Shown: positions 51,627 through 60,743, numbered from the stretch's first letter. The stretch is 64,000 nucleotides of DNA from Catenulispora yoronensis (GCF_039531695.1 NZ_BAAAQN010000035.1:59972-123971), one strand, 5' to 3'. Translations and numbers: made by a program. Notes: generated by a model from the letters alone, not told the origin.

Positions 51627-52898
51627 CTAGCGGCGGACGTAGGTGAGCTGCGAGACCCCGAGGTAGCCGGAGGCGAACCCGGCTTCGCAGTACGCGAGAT
51701 AGAAGCGCCAGGTGCGGCGGAAGACCTCGTCGAAGCCCAGGGCCGCGACCCGCGGCCAGTTGTCCTCGAAGCGGTGCCGCCAGGCGCGCAGGGTACGGGC
51801 GTAGTCCGGGCCGAAATCGCGGCGGGCCACCAGGCGCAGGCCCGCGGTGGCGGCCGCGCTGTCGGTCTCGGCGACCGAGGGGATCAGGCCGCCGGGGAAG
51901 ACGTACTTGTGCATCCAGGAGTACGAGTCCTGCGTCGCCAGCATCCGGTGGTGGGCCATGGTGATGGCCTGGATCGCCACCCGGCCGCCCGGGGCCAGGT
52001 TCGCCTCGATGGCCTGGAAGTAGTCCGGCAGGAACCGGCGGCCGACGGCCTCGATCATCTCCACCGACGCCACCGCGTCGAACAGCTGCTCCCCGGTCGG
52101 TTCGCGGTAGTCGGCCAGCCGGATCTCGACCCGGTCGGCCAGTCCGGCCGCGGCCACCCGGCGCCGGGCCAGCTCCTGCTGCTCCTCGGACAGGGTCAGG
52201 CTGAGCACGGTGGCGCCGCGCTCGCCGGCCGCCTTGATGGCCAGCGAGCCCCAGCCGGAGCCGATCTCCAGCAGCCGGGTGCCCTTGCGCACGCCCGCGG
52301 CGTCCAGGACGGCGTCGATCTTGCGCAGCTGCGCGGCGTGCAGGTCGCCGGGCCCGTCGGCGTCGGCGACCGGGTCGAACAACCCTGAGGAGTAGGTCAT
52401 CGACGGGTCCAGGAACAGCTCGAACATGTCGTTGGACAGGTCGTAGTGCGCGTGCGCGTTGCTGCGGGCGCCGGTCCGGTCGGGCCGCTGCTCGCCGGGC
52501 AGGTGCCGGATCTGGATCCGGCGTAGCCGGTGCAGCGGCCTGGGGACCAGGTCCTCCAGCCGGGTCGCCAGCTCGGTGAGCAGCGCGGCCAGCTCGTCGC
52601 CGTTCTCGGTGTCCCAGGCGCCGGTCTGATAGGCCTCGCCGAAGCCGATCAGGCCGTCGGCGCCCAGCCGGTTCAGGAACTCCTTGGGCCGGCGCACCCG
52701 CAGCACCGGTCCGCCGCCGCCGGGCACCCCGGCCCCGGCCAGCGCCAGGCCGTTGGGCGCGACCACGGTGACCGGGACGTCCTTGAGGGCATGGGTGAAC
52801 AGTCGGCGCGCGATCCGCGCCCGCACCGGATGGTCCGGGATCCGCGCCAGATCCGGCCAGCGGTCGGCGTCGATCAGCAGGATGGGCGGCTGGTTCAT
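51627..52898 (-). CDS. Cyclopropane-fatty-acyl-phospholipid synthase family protein
   Basis: 423 residues. The N-terminal ~130 residues are a helical lipid-binding domain. The SAM methyltransferase domain has HYDLSNDMFELFLDPSMTYSSGLF, SAM motif LLEIGSGWGSLAIKAAGERGATVLSLTLSEEQQELARRR, and the active-site IEAVG and MHKYVFPGG stretches. It adds a methylene bridge across the double bond of membrane phospholipid acyl chains, or a methyl branch (tuberculostearate type). Start ATG 52898. Confidence 0.95.
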   Translation of the reverse strand: MNQPPILLIDADRWPDLARIPDHPVRARIARRLFTHALKDVPVTVVAPNGLALAGAGVPGGGGPVLRVRRPKEFLNRLGADGLIGFGEAYQTGAWDTENGDELAALLTELATRLEDLVPRPLHRLRRIQIRHLPGEQRPDRTGARSNAHAHYDLSNDMFELFLDPSMTYSSGLFDPVADADGPGDLHAAQLRKIDAVLDAAGVRKGTRLLEIGSGWGSLAIKAAGERGATVLSLTLSEEQQELARRRVAAAGLADRVEIRLADYREPTGEQLFDAVASVEMIEAVGRRFLPDYFQAIEANLAPGGRVAIQAITMAHHRMLATQDSYSWMHKYVFPGGLIPSVAETDSAAATAGLRLVARRDFGPDYARTLRAWRHRFEDNWPRVAALGFDEVFRRTWRFYLAYCEAGFASGYLGVSQLTYVRR

Positions 52899-52975
52899 GT
52901 CTCCGCTCCGAGCTCAGGTCGTGGGCACTGAACGCTTTGGTAACTTAACACGCACTTCGCACCGCTATGTCACGT

Positions 52976-53719
52976 CTAGGTGCGGACTCGTCCGTCCGAG
53001 ATCAGGACCCGCTGCAACCCGTCGGGGGCGTCGGCCCGGAAGGCGTCGGCGATGACGTCCGCATAGCGCGGGGACGGGACGGCGGCGTCGGCGAGGCACG
53101 TGGAGGTGAACGCCAGAACCAGCCGGTTCCAATCCCGGGCCCGGGCCAGCAGCGTGTGACCGGAGCCGGGCAGCACGATCCGCGCCACCCGGTGCCCGTC
53201 CGCGCGGGCCCGCACCGCGAACGCGAACGACGACCGGGGCGAGGTGACGCGGTCCTTGGTCCCGTGCGCCAGCAGCAGCCGCCGCCCGGCGAGCTGCGCG
53301 GTGGGCTCGTCGGCCGGCAGCCACGGCGCCAGTCCGAGCACGCCGACCACCCCGGGCGCGTCCGCGGCGTTGACCACGGCTCGTCCCCCGAGCGAATGCC
53401 CGGCCAGCACCACGGGCACCTCGCCGTACCGGCGCCCGAGCACTTCCACGGCCCATCGCACATCGGGCACGGGTGCCCGCTCGTCGCCGTTCCAACCCTG
53501 GTACCGGAAACTCATGGTGTGCACGGCGATGCCCTGCCCCGCCAGCCGCGGCCCGACCGCCCGCGCGATCATCCGCACCCGCTGCACCGGCCCGCCCCGC
53601 AGCCGCGGCGGCTGGTGCGAACGCTCTTTCCCGCCGTGCGTCAACAGCACGACGCCGGCCACGACCCCCGGAACGGGGCGGACCGGCGGGTCGAGACGGG
53701 GCTCGATTTCCCTGCTCAC
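52976..53719 (-). CDS. Alpha/beta hydrolase family protein (dienelactone-hydrolase/KANL3-Tex30-like)
   Basis: About 247 residues. VLLTHGGKERSHQPP oxyanion region, nucleophile Ser in LAGHSLGGRAV, Asp in LLLAHGTKDRVTSP, and His in LPGSGHTLLA complete the triad. The length and the short lid suggest a small esterase/carboxylesterase; substrate unknown. GTG 53719 is chosen because the protein then begins VSREIEPRLDPP. ATG 53755 adds 12 residues but has no ribosome-binding site. Confidence 0.85.
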   Translation of the reverse strand: MSREIEPRLDPPVRPVPGVVAGVVLLTHGGKERSHQPPRLRGGPVQRVRMIARAVGPRLAGQGIAVHTMSFRYQGWNGDERAPVPDVRWAVEVLGRRYGEVPVVLAGHSLGGRAVVNAADAPGVVGVLGLAPWLPADEPTAQLAGRRLLLAHGTKDRVTSPRSSFAFAVRARADGHRVARIVLPGSGHTLLARARDWNRLVLAFTSTCLADAAVPSPRYADVIADAFRADAPDGLQRVLISDGRVRT

Positions 53720-53767
53720 GCCTGCGAATGTACCGCTGGCGCGGGGATGGTGCATGACGTGAAACGA

Positions 53768-53805
53768 CCGGGGCCCGTCGGAGGCGATCCTCCGACGGGC
53801 CCCGG
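53768..53805. terminator. Very strong terminator hairpin downstream of the NADH dehydrogenase gene
   Basis: A 17-bp perfect stem (53768-53784 with 53789-53805), CGAT loop, GC-rich. It lies between the NADH dehydrogenase end (53873) and the hydrolase start, so it should end the ndh message. Confidence 0.85.
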
Positions 53806-53872
53806 CCCTGGTTCAGACGTGCGTCGCACGACCGCGCGACGTCACCGAGTCATTAGCGTCACCGCGTCGTCG

Positions 53873-55210
53873 TCACGCGGCCTTGCGCAGGTCCCCGGCC
53901 GCCTCGGCGAACTCGTCGCGCGGGCGCTCGATGGAGCCCAGGCCGACGGCCTCGCGGCGGAAGAACAGCGCCAGGGTCCAGTCGGCGATGACGCGGATCT
54001 TGCGGTTGAAGGTGGGGACGCGGCTCATGTGGTACGTGCGGTGCATGAACCACGCCGGCCAGCCGCGCAGGCGGACGTTGTAGACGTCGGCGACGCCCTT
54101 GTGCAGGCCCAGGGAGGCCACGGAGCCGACGTGCTTGTGCTTGTACTCGCGGGGCTCGAAGCCGCGGACGCGGGCCACCACGTTGTCGGCGAGCTGCTTG
54201 GCCTGGCGCACGGCGTGCTGCGCGGAGGGGGAGCAGAACTTGCCGGGGTTGGCCAGGTCCGGGACCTGGGCGCCGTCGCCGGCGCTCCAGACGTAGTCGA
54301 AGCCCTCGACCTGCAGGGTCGGGTCGGCCATCACGTGGCCGCGCTCGCCCAGCGGGACGCCGAAGCGCTGCACCACCGGGTTCGGCTTGACACCGGCGGT
54401 CCAGACGATGGTGGAGGCCACCAGCTTGGTGCCGTCGGACAGCTGCACGCGGCGGTTGACGCAGGACTCCAGGAAGGTGTTCAGCTTGACCTGGATGCCG
54501 CGCTTCTCCAGCTCGCGGACGGTGTACTCGCCCAGCGCCGGCCGGACCTCGGGCAGGATCCGCCCGGAGCCCTCGACCATCAGCCAGCGCATGTCCTCGG
54601 GCCGGATGTTCGGGTAGATCTTGCAGGCGTCGCGGGCCATGTCCTCGAGCTCGGCGATGGCCTCGATGCCGGCGAAGCCGCCGCCGACGAAGACGAAGGT
54701 CAGCGCGCGGCGCCGCACCTTCTCGTCCTTGGTGGTGGCGGCGATGTCCATCTGGCCCAGCACGTGGTTGCGCAGCGCTATGGCCTCTTCGATCTGCTTG
54801 AAGCCGATGCCGTGCTCGGCCAGGCCGGGGATCGGCAGCGTGCGGGCGATCGACCCGACGGCGATGACCAGCTGGTCGAACTCGATCTCGTAGGGGTCGC
54901 CGGCGATCGGCTCGATCGCGGCCACCTTGCGCTCGTGGTCGATGTCGGTGACCCGCGCGGTGAGCACCTCCGCGCGCTTCAGCACCCGGCGCAGCGGGAC
55001 CACCACGTGGCGCGGGGACAGGGAGCCGGCCGCCGCCTCGGGCAGGAACGGCTGGTAGGTCATGTACGAGCGCGGGTCCACGACCGTGACCAGTGCCTCG
55101 TCCTTGCCGAGCTTCTTGAGAATGCGGTGCGCCGTGTACATCCCGACGTAACCGCCGCCAACGATCAGAATCCGGGGGATCGCCTTGCCGTTCCCGTTCG
55201 TCTTGCCCAC
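53873..55210 (-). CDS. ndh: Type II NADH dehydrogenase-like NAD(P)/FAD oxidoreductase
   Basis: 445 residues. FAD site ILIVGGGYVGMYTAHRILKKL, the quinone/FAD region FLPEAAAGSLSPRHVVVPLR, NADH site TFVFVGGGFAGIEAIAELEDMA, and C-terminal YVWSAGDGAQVPDL...QHAVRQAKQLADNV. The C-terminal helix (RVIADWTLALFFRREAVG) should dock on the membrane. It transfers electrons from NADH to quinone without pumping protons. Start GTG 55210. It is preceded by a 500-bp gap that probably holds its promoter. Confidence 0.93.
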   Translation of the reverse strand: MGKTNGNGKAIPRILIVGGGYVGMYTAHRILKKLGKDEALVTVVDPRSYMTYQPFLPEAAAGSLSPRHVVVPLRRVLKRAEVLTARVTDIDHERKVAAIEPIAGDPYEIEFDQLVIAVGSIARTLPIPGLAEHGIGFKQIEEAIALRNHVLGQMDIAATTKDEKVRRRALTFVFVGGGFAGIEAIAELEDMARDACKIYPNIRPEDMRWLMVEGSGRILPEVRPALGEYTVRELEKRGIQVKLNTFLESCVNRRVQLSDGTKLVASTIVWTAGVKPNPVVQRFGVPLGERGHVMADPTLQVEGFDYVWSAGDGAQVPDLANPGKFCSPSAQHAVRQAKQLADNVVARVRGFEPREYKHKHVGSVASLGLHKGVADVYNVRLRGWPAWFMHRTYHMSRVPTFNRKIRVIADWTLALFFRREAVGLGSIERPRDEFAEAAGDLRKAA

Positions 55211-55536
55211 TTGATGCTCGCCTCCGCCGCCTAGTCCAAGGCCGCCTGTTCGACGCTCCTCTGCTTACTTCTCAAGCGTAGAGACGTTTTCGCAGTGCCC
55301 GGTGTGACGTGGGGAAACAGGCGATGTGCGGGGGGAGTTATGGGAGTGTTTGACACTGGATGTGCGCGTGACGGTGCTCACACTGTGAGGAACATTACAG
55401 CTTTCGCGACAGAGTGTCAGGTAATGAGACCGATTCGACAACGCGTAGAAGATGACTTTCTACACAGTGTAGAGGGTGGTGCGGCGGGCGGGACGAGCGG
55501 GCGGCGGGACGAGGTGCGGGTTCCTTGAGAACGGAC
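55211..55536. promoter_or_regulatory. AT-richer region upstream of ndh with short palindromes
   Basis: No convincing gene. GC is lower than in the neighbours. Two 13-bp odd-centred palindromes are present: CTCACACTGTGAG (55377-55389) and CTACACAGTGTAG (55460-55472). AGTGT/ACACT (55346-55358) is a further inverted repeat. They could be sites for a redox or CRP-like regulator of ndh, or stems of a small RNA ending at the terminator at 55537-55567. A plus-strand frame here (to 55528) has poor codon use and is not called. Confidence 0.5.
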
Positions 55537-55567
55537 GTGCCGGGACCGGTGTTCCCGGTCCCGGCAC
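55537..55567 (+). terminator. Intrinsic terminator with 13-bp stem
   Basis: Stem 55537-55549 with 55555-55567, five-base loop, followed on the plus strand by CTTTC and a TTCTT run. It fits termination of a plus-strand transcript from the ndh upstream region, or of the minus-strand Ppx gene (ends 55715). The plus-strand T-run favours the former. Confidence 0.65.
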
Positions 55568-55714
55568 CTTTCATGCCGACTTCTTAACGCCGGTTTCACG
55601 TGCGCGGGCCTTGCGTGCGGCCATCGCGTGAGGCCTGTGCGCTGGAATCTGCCCGGAACCCGGCCCGAACCCGTCCGGAACCCGTGATCCGGAACCGTGC
55701 TCCGGAACCCGTGC

Positions 55715-56668
55715 TCAGGCGATGCTCGCCGCGATCCCGTCCAGGATGTCCCGCTCGCTGACCACGGCCTCCGGGGCGGTCAGGCTGGGCGCCACCCGCT
55801 CCATGATCGCCAGCAGCACCAGCGCCCCGGCGCCGATCACGTCGGCCCGCCCGGGGTGGATCACCGGCACCGCCTTGCGCTCCTCCGGCGTCATGCCGAG
55901 CAGTCGCTCGGTGAGGTCGCGCACCCGCCCCAGCGTCATGTGCGACAGGTGGATCTGCTCGGAGTCGTACTCGTCCAGGTCCAGCGCCAGCGCGCCCAGC
56001 GTGGTGACCGTCCCGGCCAGCCCGACGAGCGTGCGCGCGTCCTCCAGCGGCACCGCCTCGGCGGCCCGGTCGATCAGCTTCTCGATGTCCGCCCGCGCCG
56101 CCTTGATCTGGGCCTGGGTCGCGGCGCCCTCGCTTTTCAGGTGCCGCTCGTACATCCGCACGCAGCCCATGTCGACGCTGCGCGCCGCGATGACGCCGTC
56201 GGCGTCGCCGAGGACGAACTCCGTGGAGCCGCCGCCGATGTCGATGACGAGGTAGGGCGGGTCGTGGCGGTCGTGGGGGAGCTCGGCGGTGGCGCCGCTG
56301 AACGAGAACCTGGCCTCCTCGTCGCCGGTCGCCACGTACGGCTCGACGCCGAGGATGGCCTTGACGCCGTCGGTGAACTCCTGCCGGTTCTCGGCGTCGC
56401 GGGTGGCGCTGGTGGCCACGAAGCGCAGCGGGATGGGGGTGCCGCCGCTGTTGCGCTCGATCAGCTCCTGGTACTCCAGGCAGGCGTTGAAGGTCCGCTC
56501 CAGGGCGGCCGGGGCCAGCCGGCCAGTGGCGTCCACGCCCTCGCCGAGGCGCACGATGCGCATCTCGCGGACCACGTCGTCGGCCTTGCCGGTGCGGGGG
56601 TGGACGTCCGCGATCAGCAGTCTGATGGAGTTGGTGCCGCAGTCGATGGCGGCCACGCGCTTGGTCAT
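55715..56668 (-). CDS. Ppx/GppA phosphatase family protein (exopolyphosphatase)
   Basis: 317 residues. Actin-like ATPase fold: VAAIDCGTNSIRLLIAD phosphate-1 loop, FVATSATRDAENR, the second phosphate loop VIDIGGGSTEFVLG, and LAGTVTTLGALAL with the adenosine-like site. It hydrolyses inorganic polyphosphate or (p)ppGpp end phosphates, linked to the stringent response. ATG 56668 is chosen; ATG 56677 (MDDM) is equally possible, as the two are nine bases apart. DUF501 gene upstream on the same strand, as often seen in actinobacteria. Confidence 0.92.
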   Translation of the reverse strand: MTKRVAAIDCGTNSIRLLIADVHPRTGKADDVVREMRIVRLGEGVDATGRLAPAALERTFNACLEYQELIERNSGGTPIPLRFVATSATRDAENRQEFTDGVKAILGVEPYVATGDEEARFSFSGATAELPHDRHDPPYLVIDIGGGSTEFVLGDADGVIAARSVDMGCVRMYERHLKSEGAATQAQIKAARADIEKLIDRAAEAVPLEDARTLVGLAGTVTTLGALALDLDEYDSEQIHLSHMTLGRVRDLTERLLGMTPEERKAVPVIHPGRADVIGAGALVLLAIMERVAPSLTAPEAVVSERDILDGIAASIA

Positions 56669-56763
56669 GTCGTCCATAGGGTCAGGTCGTCCATAGGTCC
56701 GTAGTCCGTGTCCGTGGTCCGTGGTGCGTGTCCGTGGTGCGCGGTCCGCCGGGCACCGGTCCG

Positions 56764-57300
56764 TCAGGCGCCGGGTTCGGCACCGGGTTCCACACAGGGG
56801 CCCGACTTCCACCACTCGGGGAGCAGGGCCAGGGTCTCGTCGCCGAGCGGGTTCACGCCGGGCCCGGCGGCCAGGGCGTGCCCGGCCAGCACGTGCAGGC
56901 ACTTCACCCGGTCCGGCATGCCGCCGGCGGTGGGGAAGCCCTCCAGCACCTCGATCGCGTCGCGGCGGGCGCGGTAGTCCGCGTCGGCGGCCTGGTAGGC
57001 GGCGGCCAGGTCGGGATCGGTCCTGAGCCGCTCGGTCATCTCCTTCATCAGCCCGGAGGCCTCCAGAGTGCCGATCGCGGACGCCGCCTTGGGGCAGGTC
57101 AGATAGAACAGTGTCGGGAACGGGGCGCCGTCCGGCAGGCGGGGCGCGGTCTCCACCACGTCCGGGTTGCCGCAGGGGCAGCGGTGGGCGACCCGGCGTA
57201 CGCCCCGGGGCGTACGGCTCAGCTGGGCCTCGACGGCGGCCAGGTCGCGCTGGTCCACCGGGGTCGGGTCGGCGTCGGGGGTGGCGGAGTCGTTCGTCAT
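56764..57300 (-). CDS. DUF501 domain-containing protein
   Basis: 178 residues. DUF501 match: VAHRCPCGNPDVVETAPRLPDGAPFPTLFYLTCPKAASAIGTLEASGLMKEMTERLRTDPDLAAAYQAADADYRARRDAIEVL...GMPDRVKCLHVLAGHALAAGPGVNPLGDETL. The RCPCG and LTCPKA segments provide conserved Cys, and VKCLH a further Cys/His. Family role unknown; it usually lies beside ppx and eno-type genes in actinobacteria. The Ppx gene starts 95 bp downstream, after a stretch of GTCCGTGGT repeats (about 56690-56760). Confidence 0.92.
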   Translation of the reverse strand: MTNDSATPDADPTPVDQRDLAAVEAQLSRTPRGVRRVAHRCPCGNPDVVETAPRLPDGAPFPTLFYLTCPKAASAIGTLEASGLMKEMTERLRTDPDLAAAYQAADADYRARRDAIEVLEGFPTAGGMPDRVKCLHVLAGHALAAGPGVNPLGDETLALLPEWWKSGPCVEPGAEPGA

Positions 57301-57472
57301 GATTCCGACCAGACTACGGCCGATCGCCCGGCGGCGCCCCCAGGAGCTACTTCCGGCGGAGTACGGCTCCTGACTCCTCATGTGGGACGCGTAGATCAAC
57401 TTGCTGTGCCAGCATCGTGCCGTCATAGACGAAGACCAAGACGAAGACGAAGACGTCGAGGGGGACGTAACG

Positions 57473-57862
57473 ATGCTTCCGGCTCTGCGCGTGGTGGCGG
57501 TTCTCCACGCGCTCTCCTTTCTGGCACAACCGATCCTGGCCGGGTTCTTCCTGTCCGGCCAGGACACGGCGATCGACTCGCACGCCACCAACGGCATGAT
57601 CCTGGCCACGCTGTGCCTGGTCATGACGATCCTGGCGTTCCCGGTCTGGCGCCGGGGGCTGGTGCCCCGCGCCGTGTTCACCACCGCGGCCGGGCTGCTC
57701 GTCGCCGAGATGGTGCAGATGATCGCCGGCTTCAGCCACCTGATGTGGCTGCACATCCCGCTCGGCGTGATCATGATGGGCGGGATCGCCACCTTCATGC
57801 CGCTGGTGATGCGGCCGCAGGCCGTGGCGGCCGTCCGGCCGGTGGCGGAGGCGGGGGAATGA
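57473..57862 (+). CDS. Small four-helix membrane protein
   Basis: 129 residues with about four membrane helices: LRVVAVLHALSFLAQPILAGFFL, NGMILATLCLVMTILAFPVW, AVFTTAAGLLVAEMVQMIAGF, and IPLGVIMMGGIATFMPLVM. Several His and Met residues face or line the helices (FSHLMWLHIPLG). It overlaps the multicopper oxidase start (ATGA), so the two are translated together. It might be a copper- or quinone-linked partner. ATG 57473 has GAGGGGGA upstream. No named family recognised. Confidence 0.85.
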   Translation: MLPALRVVAVLHALSFLAQPILAGFFLSGQDTAIDSHATNGMILATLCLVMTILAFPVWRRGLVPRAVFTTAAGLLVAEMVQMIAGFSHLMWLHIPLGVIMMGGIATFMPLVMRPQAVAAVRPVAEAGE

Positions 57863-59475
57863 CCGTCCGGCTGTCCCGCCGCGGCGCGCTGAGGCTGGCC
57901 GGCGGCGCGGGGCTGGCCGCGGTCCTGGCGCCGACGCTGGCCGGCTGCGCCAAGCCCGGCAACGACGGCTTGAACCCCGGCACCCTGGAGAGCAAGGCCA
58001 AGCTGCCGCAGCCGTTCACCGTCCCGCTGCCGGTCCTGAAGCCGCTGGCGCCGTCCGCGACCGACGCGCAGGGCGTGCACTACGCCATGACGCTGCGGCA
58101 GGCCGAGGTCGAGATCCTGCCCGGGTACCGGACGAAGATCTTCGGCTACGAAGGCACCTTCCCGGGGCCGTACCTGGACGTCCGGGCCGGCACTCCGATG
58201 GTCGTGCACCAGACGAACCAGCTGCCGGTGCCGATCGTCACGCACCTGCACGGTGGCCTGACCCCGCCCAGCGACGACGGCTTCCCCACCGACCTCGTCT
58301 ACCCGAAGGCGCTGGCCGACATGGTCGATCCGGCCAAGGCCGCGGCCATGCCCGGGATGGGCGGGATGCCGTCGATGCACGACCCGCTGGCCCACGCGAC
58401 CGCGGTCGAGCGCGACTACGTGTTCCCGTTGAAGCAGCGCGCCGCCACGCTCTGGTACCACGACCACCGCATGGACTTCACCGGCGCGCAGGTGTGGAAG
58501 GGCCTGTTCGGGCTCTGCGTCGTGCGCGACGACGAGGAGGACAAGCTGCCGTTGCCCAAGGGCGAGCGGGAGATCCCGCTGCTGATCACCGATCGGGCCT
58601 TCGACGCCGATGGTCAGCTGCTTTATCCGGTCGACGACCCGACGCTGTTGGGCAAGCCGGGTATGAAGGGGTCGATCAAGGCCGGCGCGCAGGGCGATGT
58701 GATCCTGGTCAACGGTGCTCCGTGGCCGTTCTTGGAGGTGGCCGCGGTGAAGTACCGGCTGCGGCTGGTCAACGCCTCCAACGCGCGGCGCTACGAGCTC
58801 AAGCTGGACGGGCCGGCTGGTGGGTCGGGCGGTGGGTCCGGCAGTGGGTCGGGCGGTGGCGAGTTCATCCAGATCGGCTCGGACGGCGGGCTGCTGGCCG
58901 CCCCGGTCACCCACAAGTCTCTGCACATCTCCCCCGCCGAGCGCTTCGACGTGGTCGTGGACTTCTCCAAGTACCCGGTCGGCTCGACCGTGACGTTGAA
59001 GAACAGCGCCGGCGACGGGGGCACGGCGCAGGTGATGCAGTTCAAGGTGACGTCGCAGGCCGCCGACGACTCCAGCGTCCCGGCGAAGCTGTCGAGCATC
59101 GAGAAGCTGGTCGTCGACGGCGCGAAGCGGCGCCTGGTGTTCGCGCTCAAGGGCGACCAGTGGCAGGTCAACGGCAAGTCGTTCGACCCGGCCAAGCCGC
59201 TGCTGAAGGCCGAGTTCGGCAAGGTCGAGGAGTGGACGGTGACCAGCGTCGAGCGGCATCCGGTCCACCTGCACGGGGCGCACTTCCAGGTGGTGAAGCG
59301 CGCCTCCGGCAGCGGCGACTACGACGAGGGCTGGAAGGACACCGTCGAGCTGTCCCCCGGCTCGGAGATCACGCTGGCTGTCCGGTTCGACGCGTATCGG
59401 GGCCGGTATGTCGCGCACTGCCACAACCTTGAGCACGAGGACATGGCGATGATGGCGGCTTTCCAGGTCGTGTGA
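57859..59475 (+). CDS. Multicopper oxidase (Tat-exported lipoprotein, laccase/CotA-like)
   Basis: 538 residues. N-terminal SRRGALRLAGGAGLAAVLAPTLAGC: a twin-arginine signal with lipobox Cys30, so it is folded, exported and lipid-anchored. Copper ligands are in THLHGGLTPP (about 129-131), WYHDHRMD, HPVHLHGAHFQV, and the type 1 site HCHNLEHEDMAMM. It oxidises phenols or metals (Cu+, Mn2+, Fe2+) and reduces O2 to water. A Gly/Ser linker insertion (PAGGSGGGSGSGSGGG) sits in the middle domain. Translation is coupled to the upstream membrane protein. Confidence 0.95.
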   Translation: MTVRLSRRGALRLAGGAGLAAVLAPTLAGCAKPGNDGLNPGTLESKAKLPQPFTVPLPVLKPLAPSATDAQGVHYAMTLRQAEVEILPGYRTKIFGYEGTFPGPYLDVRAGTPMVVHQTNQLPVPIVTHLHGGLTPPSDDGFPTDLVYPKALADMVDPAKAAAMPGMGGMPSMHDPLAHATAVERDYVFPLKQRAATLWYHDHRMDFTGAQVWKGLFGLCVVRDDEEDKLPLPKGEREIPLLITDRAFDADGQLLYPVDDPTLLGKPGMKGSIKAGAQGDVILVNGAPWPFLEVAAVKYRLRLVNASNARRYELKLDGPAGGSGGGSGSGSGGGEFIQIGSDGGLLAAPVTHKSLHISPAERFDVVVDFSKYPVGSTVTLKNSAGDGGTAQVMQFKVTSQAADDSSVPAKLSSIEKLVVDGAKRRLVFALKGDQWQVNGKSFDPAKPLLKAEFGKVEEWTVTSVERHPVHLHGAHFQVVKRASGSGDYDEGWKDTVELSPGSEITLAVRFDAYRGRYVAHCHNLEHEDMAMMAAFQVV

Positions 59476-59486
59476 GGTTTTCCGGG

Positions 59487-59546
59487 CGCGGCGTCGGAAG
59501 GTGCGGTGTCGGAGAGCGCGGCATCGGAGGGCGCGGCGCCGGAAAA
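59487..59546. repeat. 15-bp tandem repeat, four units
   Basis: Units 59487-59501, 59502-59516, 59517-59531 and 59532-59546 share CGCGGC.TCGGAGGG. They lie directly after the multicopper oxidase stop and before its terminator. Confidence 0.75.
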
Positions 59547-59549
59547 GGG

Positions 59550-59583
59550 AACGGGCACCCGCGGGGACGCGCGGGTGCCCGTT
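59550..59583 (+). terminator. Intrinsic terminator of the multicopper oxidase operon
   Basis: A 14-bp perfect stem (59550-59563 with 59570-59583) followed by a T and GTTTCG. It sits between the oxidase and the convergent aminotransferase. Confidence 0.8.
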
Positions 59584-59669
59584 TCGTGGAGCGATCGGAC
59601 AGCGTTTCGTGGAGCGCGGGTGCGGCGCTCGTACAGTGCTCGTACAGCGCTCGTGCAGCGGGAGCGGGC

Positions 59670-60743
59670 CTAGTCGGCGAACTCCGCGGCCACCCGCAGG
59701 AAGATGTCGTTGGCCTCGACCTCGCCGATCGTGATCCGCGCGCCCTCGCCGGCGAACGGCCGCACCACGACGCCGGCCGCCTCGGCCTTGGCCGCGAAGT
59801 CCACGGTCCGCTCCCCCAGGCGCAGCCACACGAAGTTGGCCTCGCTGCTCGGCACGGTCCAGCCCTGCTCGCGCAGCGCCGCCAGCACCCGGGTGCGCTC
59901 CTGCACCAGCGCCTCGCAGCGCTCCAGCAGTGCTTCCTCGGCCCGCAGCGACTCCACCGCGGCCACCTGCGCCAGCGAGTTCACGCCGAACGGCACGGCG
60001 GTGGCGCGCAGCGCGTCGGCGACCGGCTCGTGCGCGATCGCGAACCCGACTCGCAGGCCGGCCAGGCCGTAGGCCTTGGAGAACGTCCGCAGGACCGCCA
60101 CGTTCGGGCGGTCGCGGTAGAGCTCCACGCCGTCCGGCACCTCGGGGTCGCGCACGAACTCCTTGTACGCCTCGTCGATCACCACCAGCACGTCGCCGGG
60201 CACCCGGTCCAGGAAGCGGACCAGCTCGTCCTTGGTGATCGCGGCCCCGGTCGGGTTGTTGGGGTTGCACACGAAGATCAGCCGGGTCCGCTCGGTGACC
60301 GCGTCGGCCATCGCGTCCAGGTCGTGCCGCTCGTCCGCGGTCAGCGGCACCTTGATCGACGTCGCCCCGGAGATCTGCGTGATGATCGGGTACGCCTCGA
60401 AGCTGCGCCAGGCGTAGATCACCTCGTCGGCCGGCCCCGACGTGGCCTGCAGCAGCTGCTGCGCCACCCCCACCGAGCCGGTGCCGGTGGCCACGTGCTC
60501 GACCGGGACCCCGAACCGCTCCGCGATCTCGGCGCTCAGGAGCGACACGCCCATGTCCGGGTAGCGGTTGAAGTTCTCGCAGCTCTGCTGGACCTTCTCC
60601 AGAACGCCGGGCAGGGGCGGGTAGGGGTTCTCGTTCGAGGACAGCTTGAACGCGGAAGCGTCCGGAATCTTGCCCGGGCGGTAGGCGGGGATGCCGCGCA
60701 GCGCTTCACGGAGCTTGGGGGCGGTCTGGACGTCGTCGGCCAC
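59670..60743 (-). CDS. hisC: Histidinol-phosphate/aromatic aminotransferase (HisC family)
   Basis: 357 residues. Class I/II fold: KLSSNENPYPPLPGVL, PLP contacts GTGSVGVAQQLLQA, NPNNPTGAAI, DEAYKEF, and catalytic Lys223 in RTFSKAYGLAGLRVG. The SNENPYPPLPGV start is typical of the HisC/Pat group, which uses histidinol-phosphate or phenylalanine/tyrosine. No other his gene is nearby, so the aromatic role is plausible, but pheA in this window is far away. Start ATG 60743; stop 59670. Confidence 0.93.
   Translation of the reverse strand: MADDVQTAPKLREALRGIPAYRPGKIPDASAFKLSSNENPYPPLPGVLEKVQQSCENFNRYPDMGVSLLSAEIAERFGVPVEHVATGTGSVGVAQQLLQATSGPADEVIYAWRSFEAYPIITQISGATSIKVPLTADERHDLDAMADAVTERTRLIFVCNPNNPTGAAITKDELVRFLDRVPGDVLVVIDEAYKEFVRDPEVPDGVELYRDRPNVAVLRTFSKAYGLAGLRVGFAIAHEPVADALRATAVPFGVNSLAQVAAVESLRAEEALLERCEALVQERTRVLAALREQGWTVPSSEANFVWLRLGERTVDFAAKAEAAGVVVRPFAGEGARITIGEVEANDIFLRVAAEFAD

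Noticed and set aside
55295..55528. Plus-strand small frame upstream of ndh
   Set aside because: Low GC at third positions, no ribosome-binding site, no motif; treated as a regulatory or small-RNA region.
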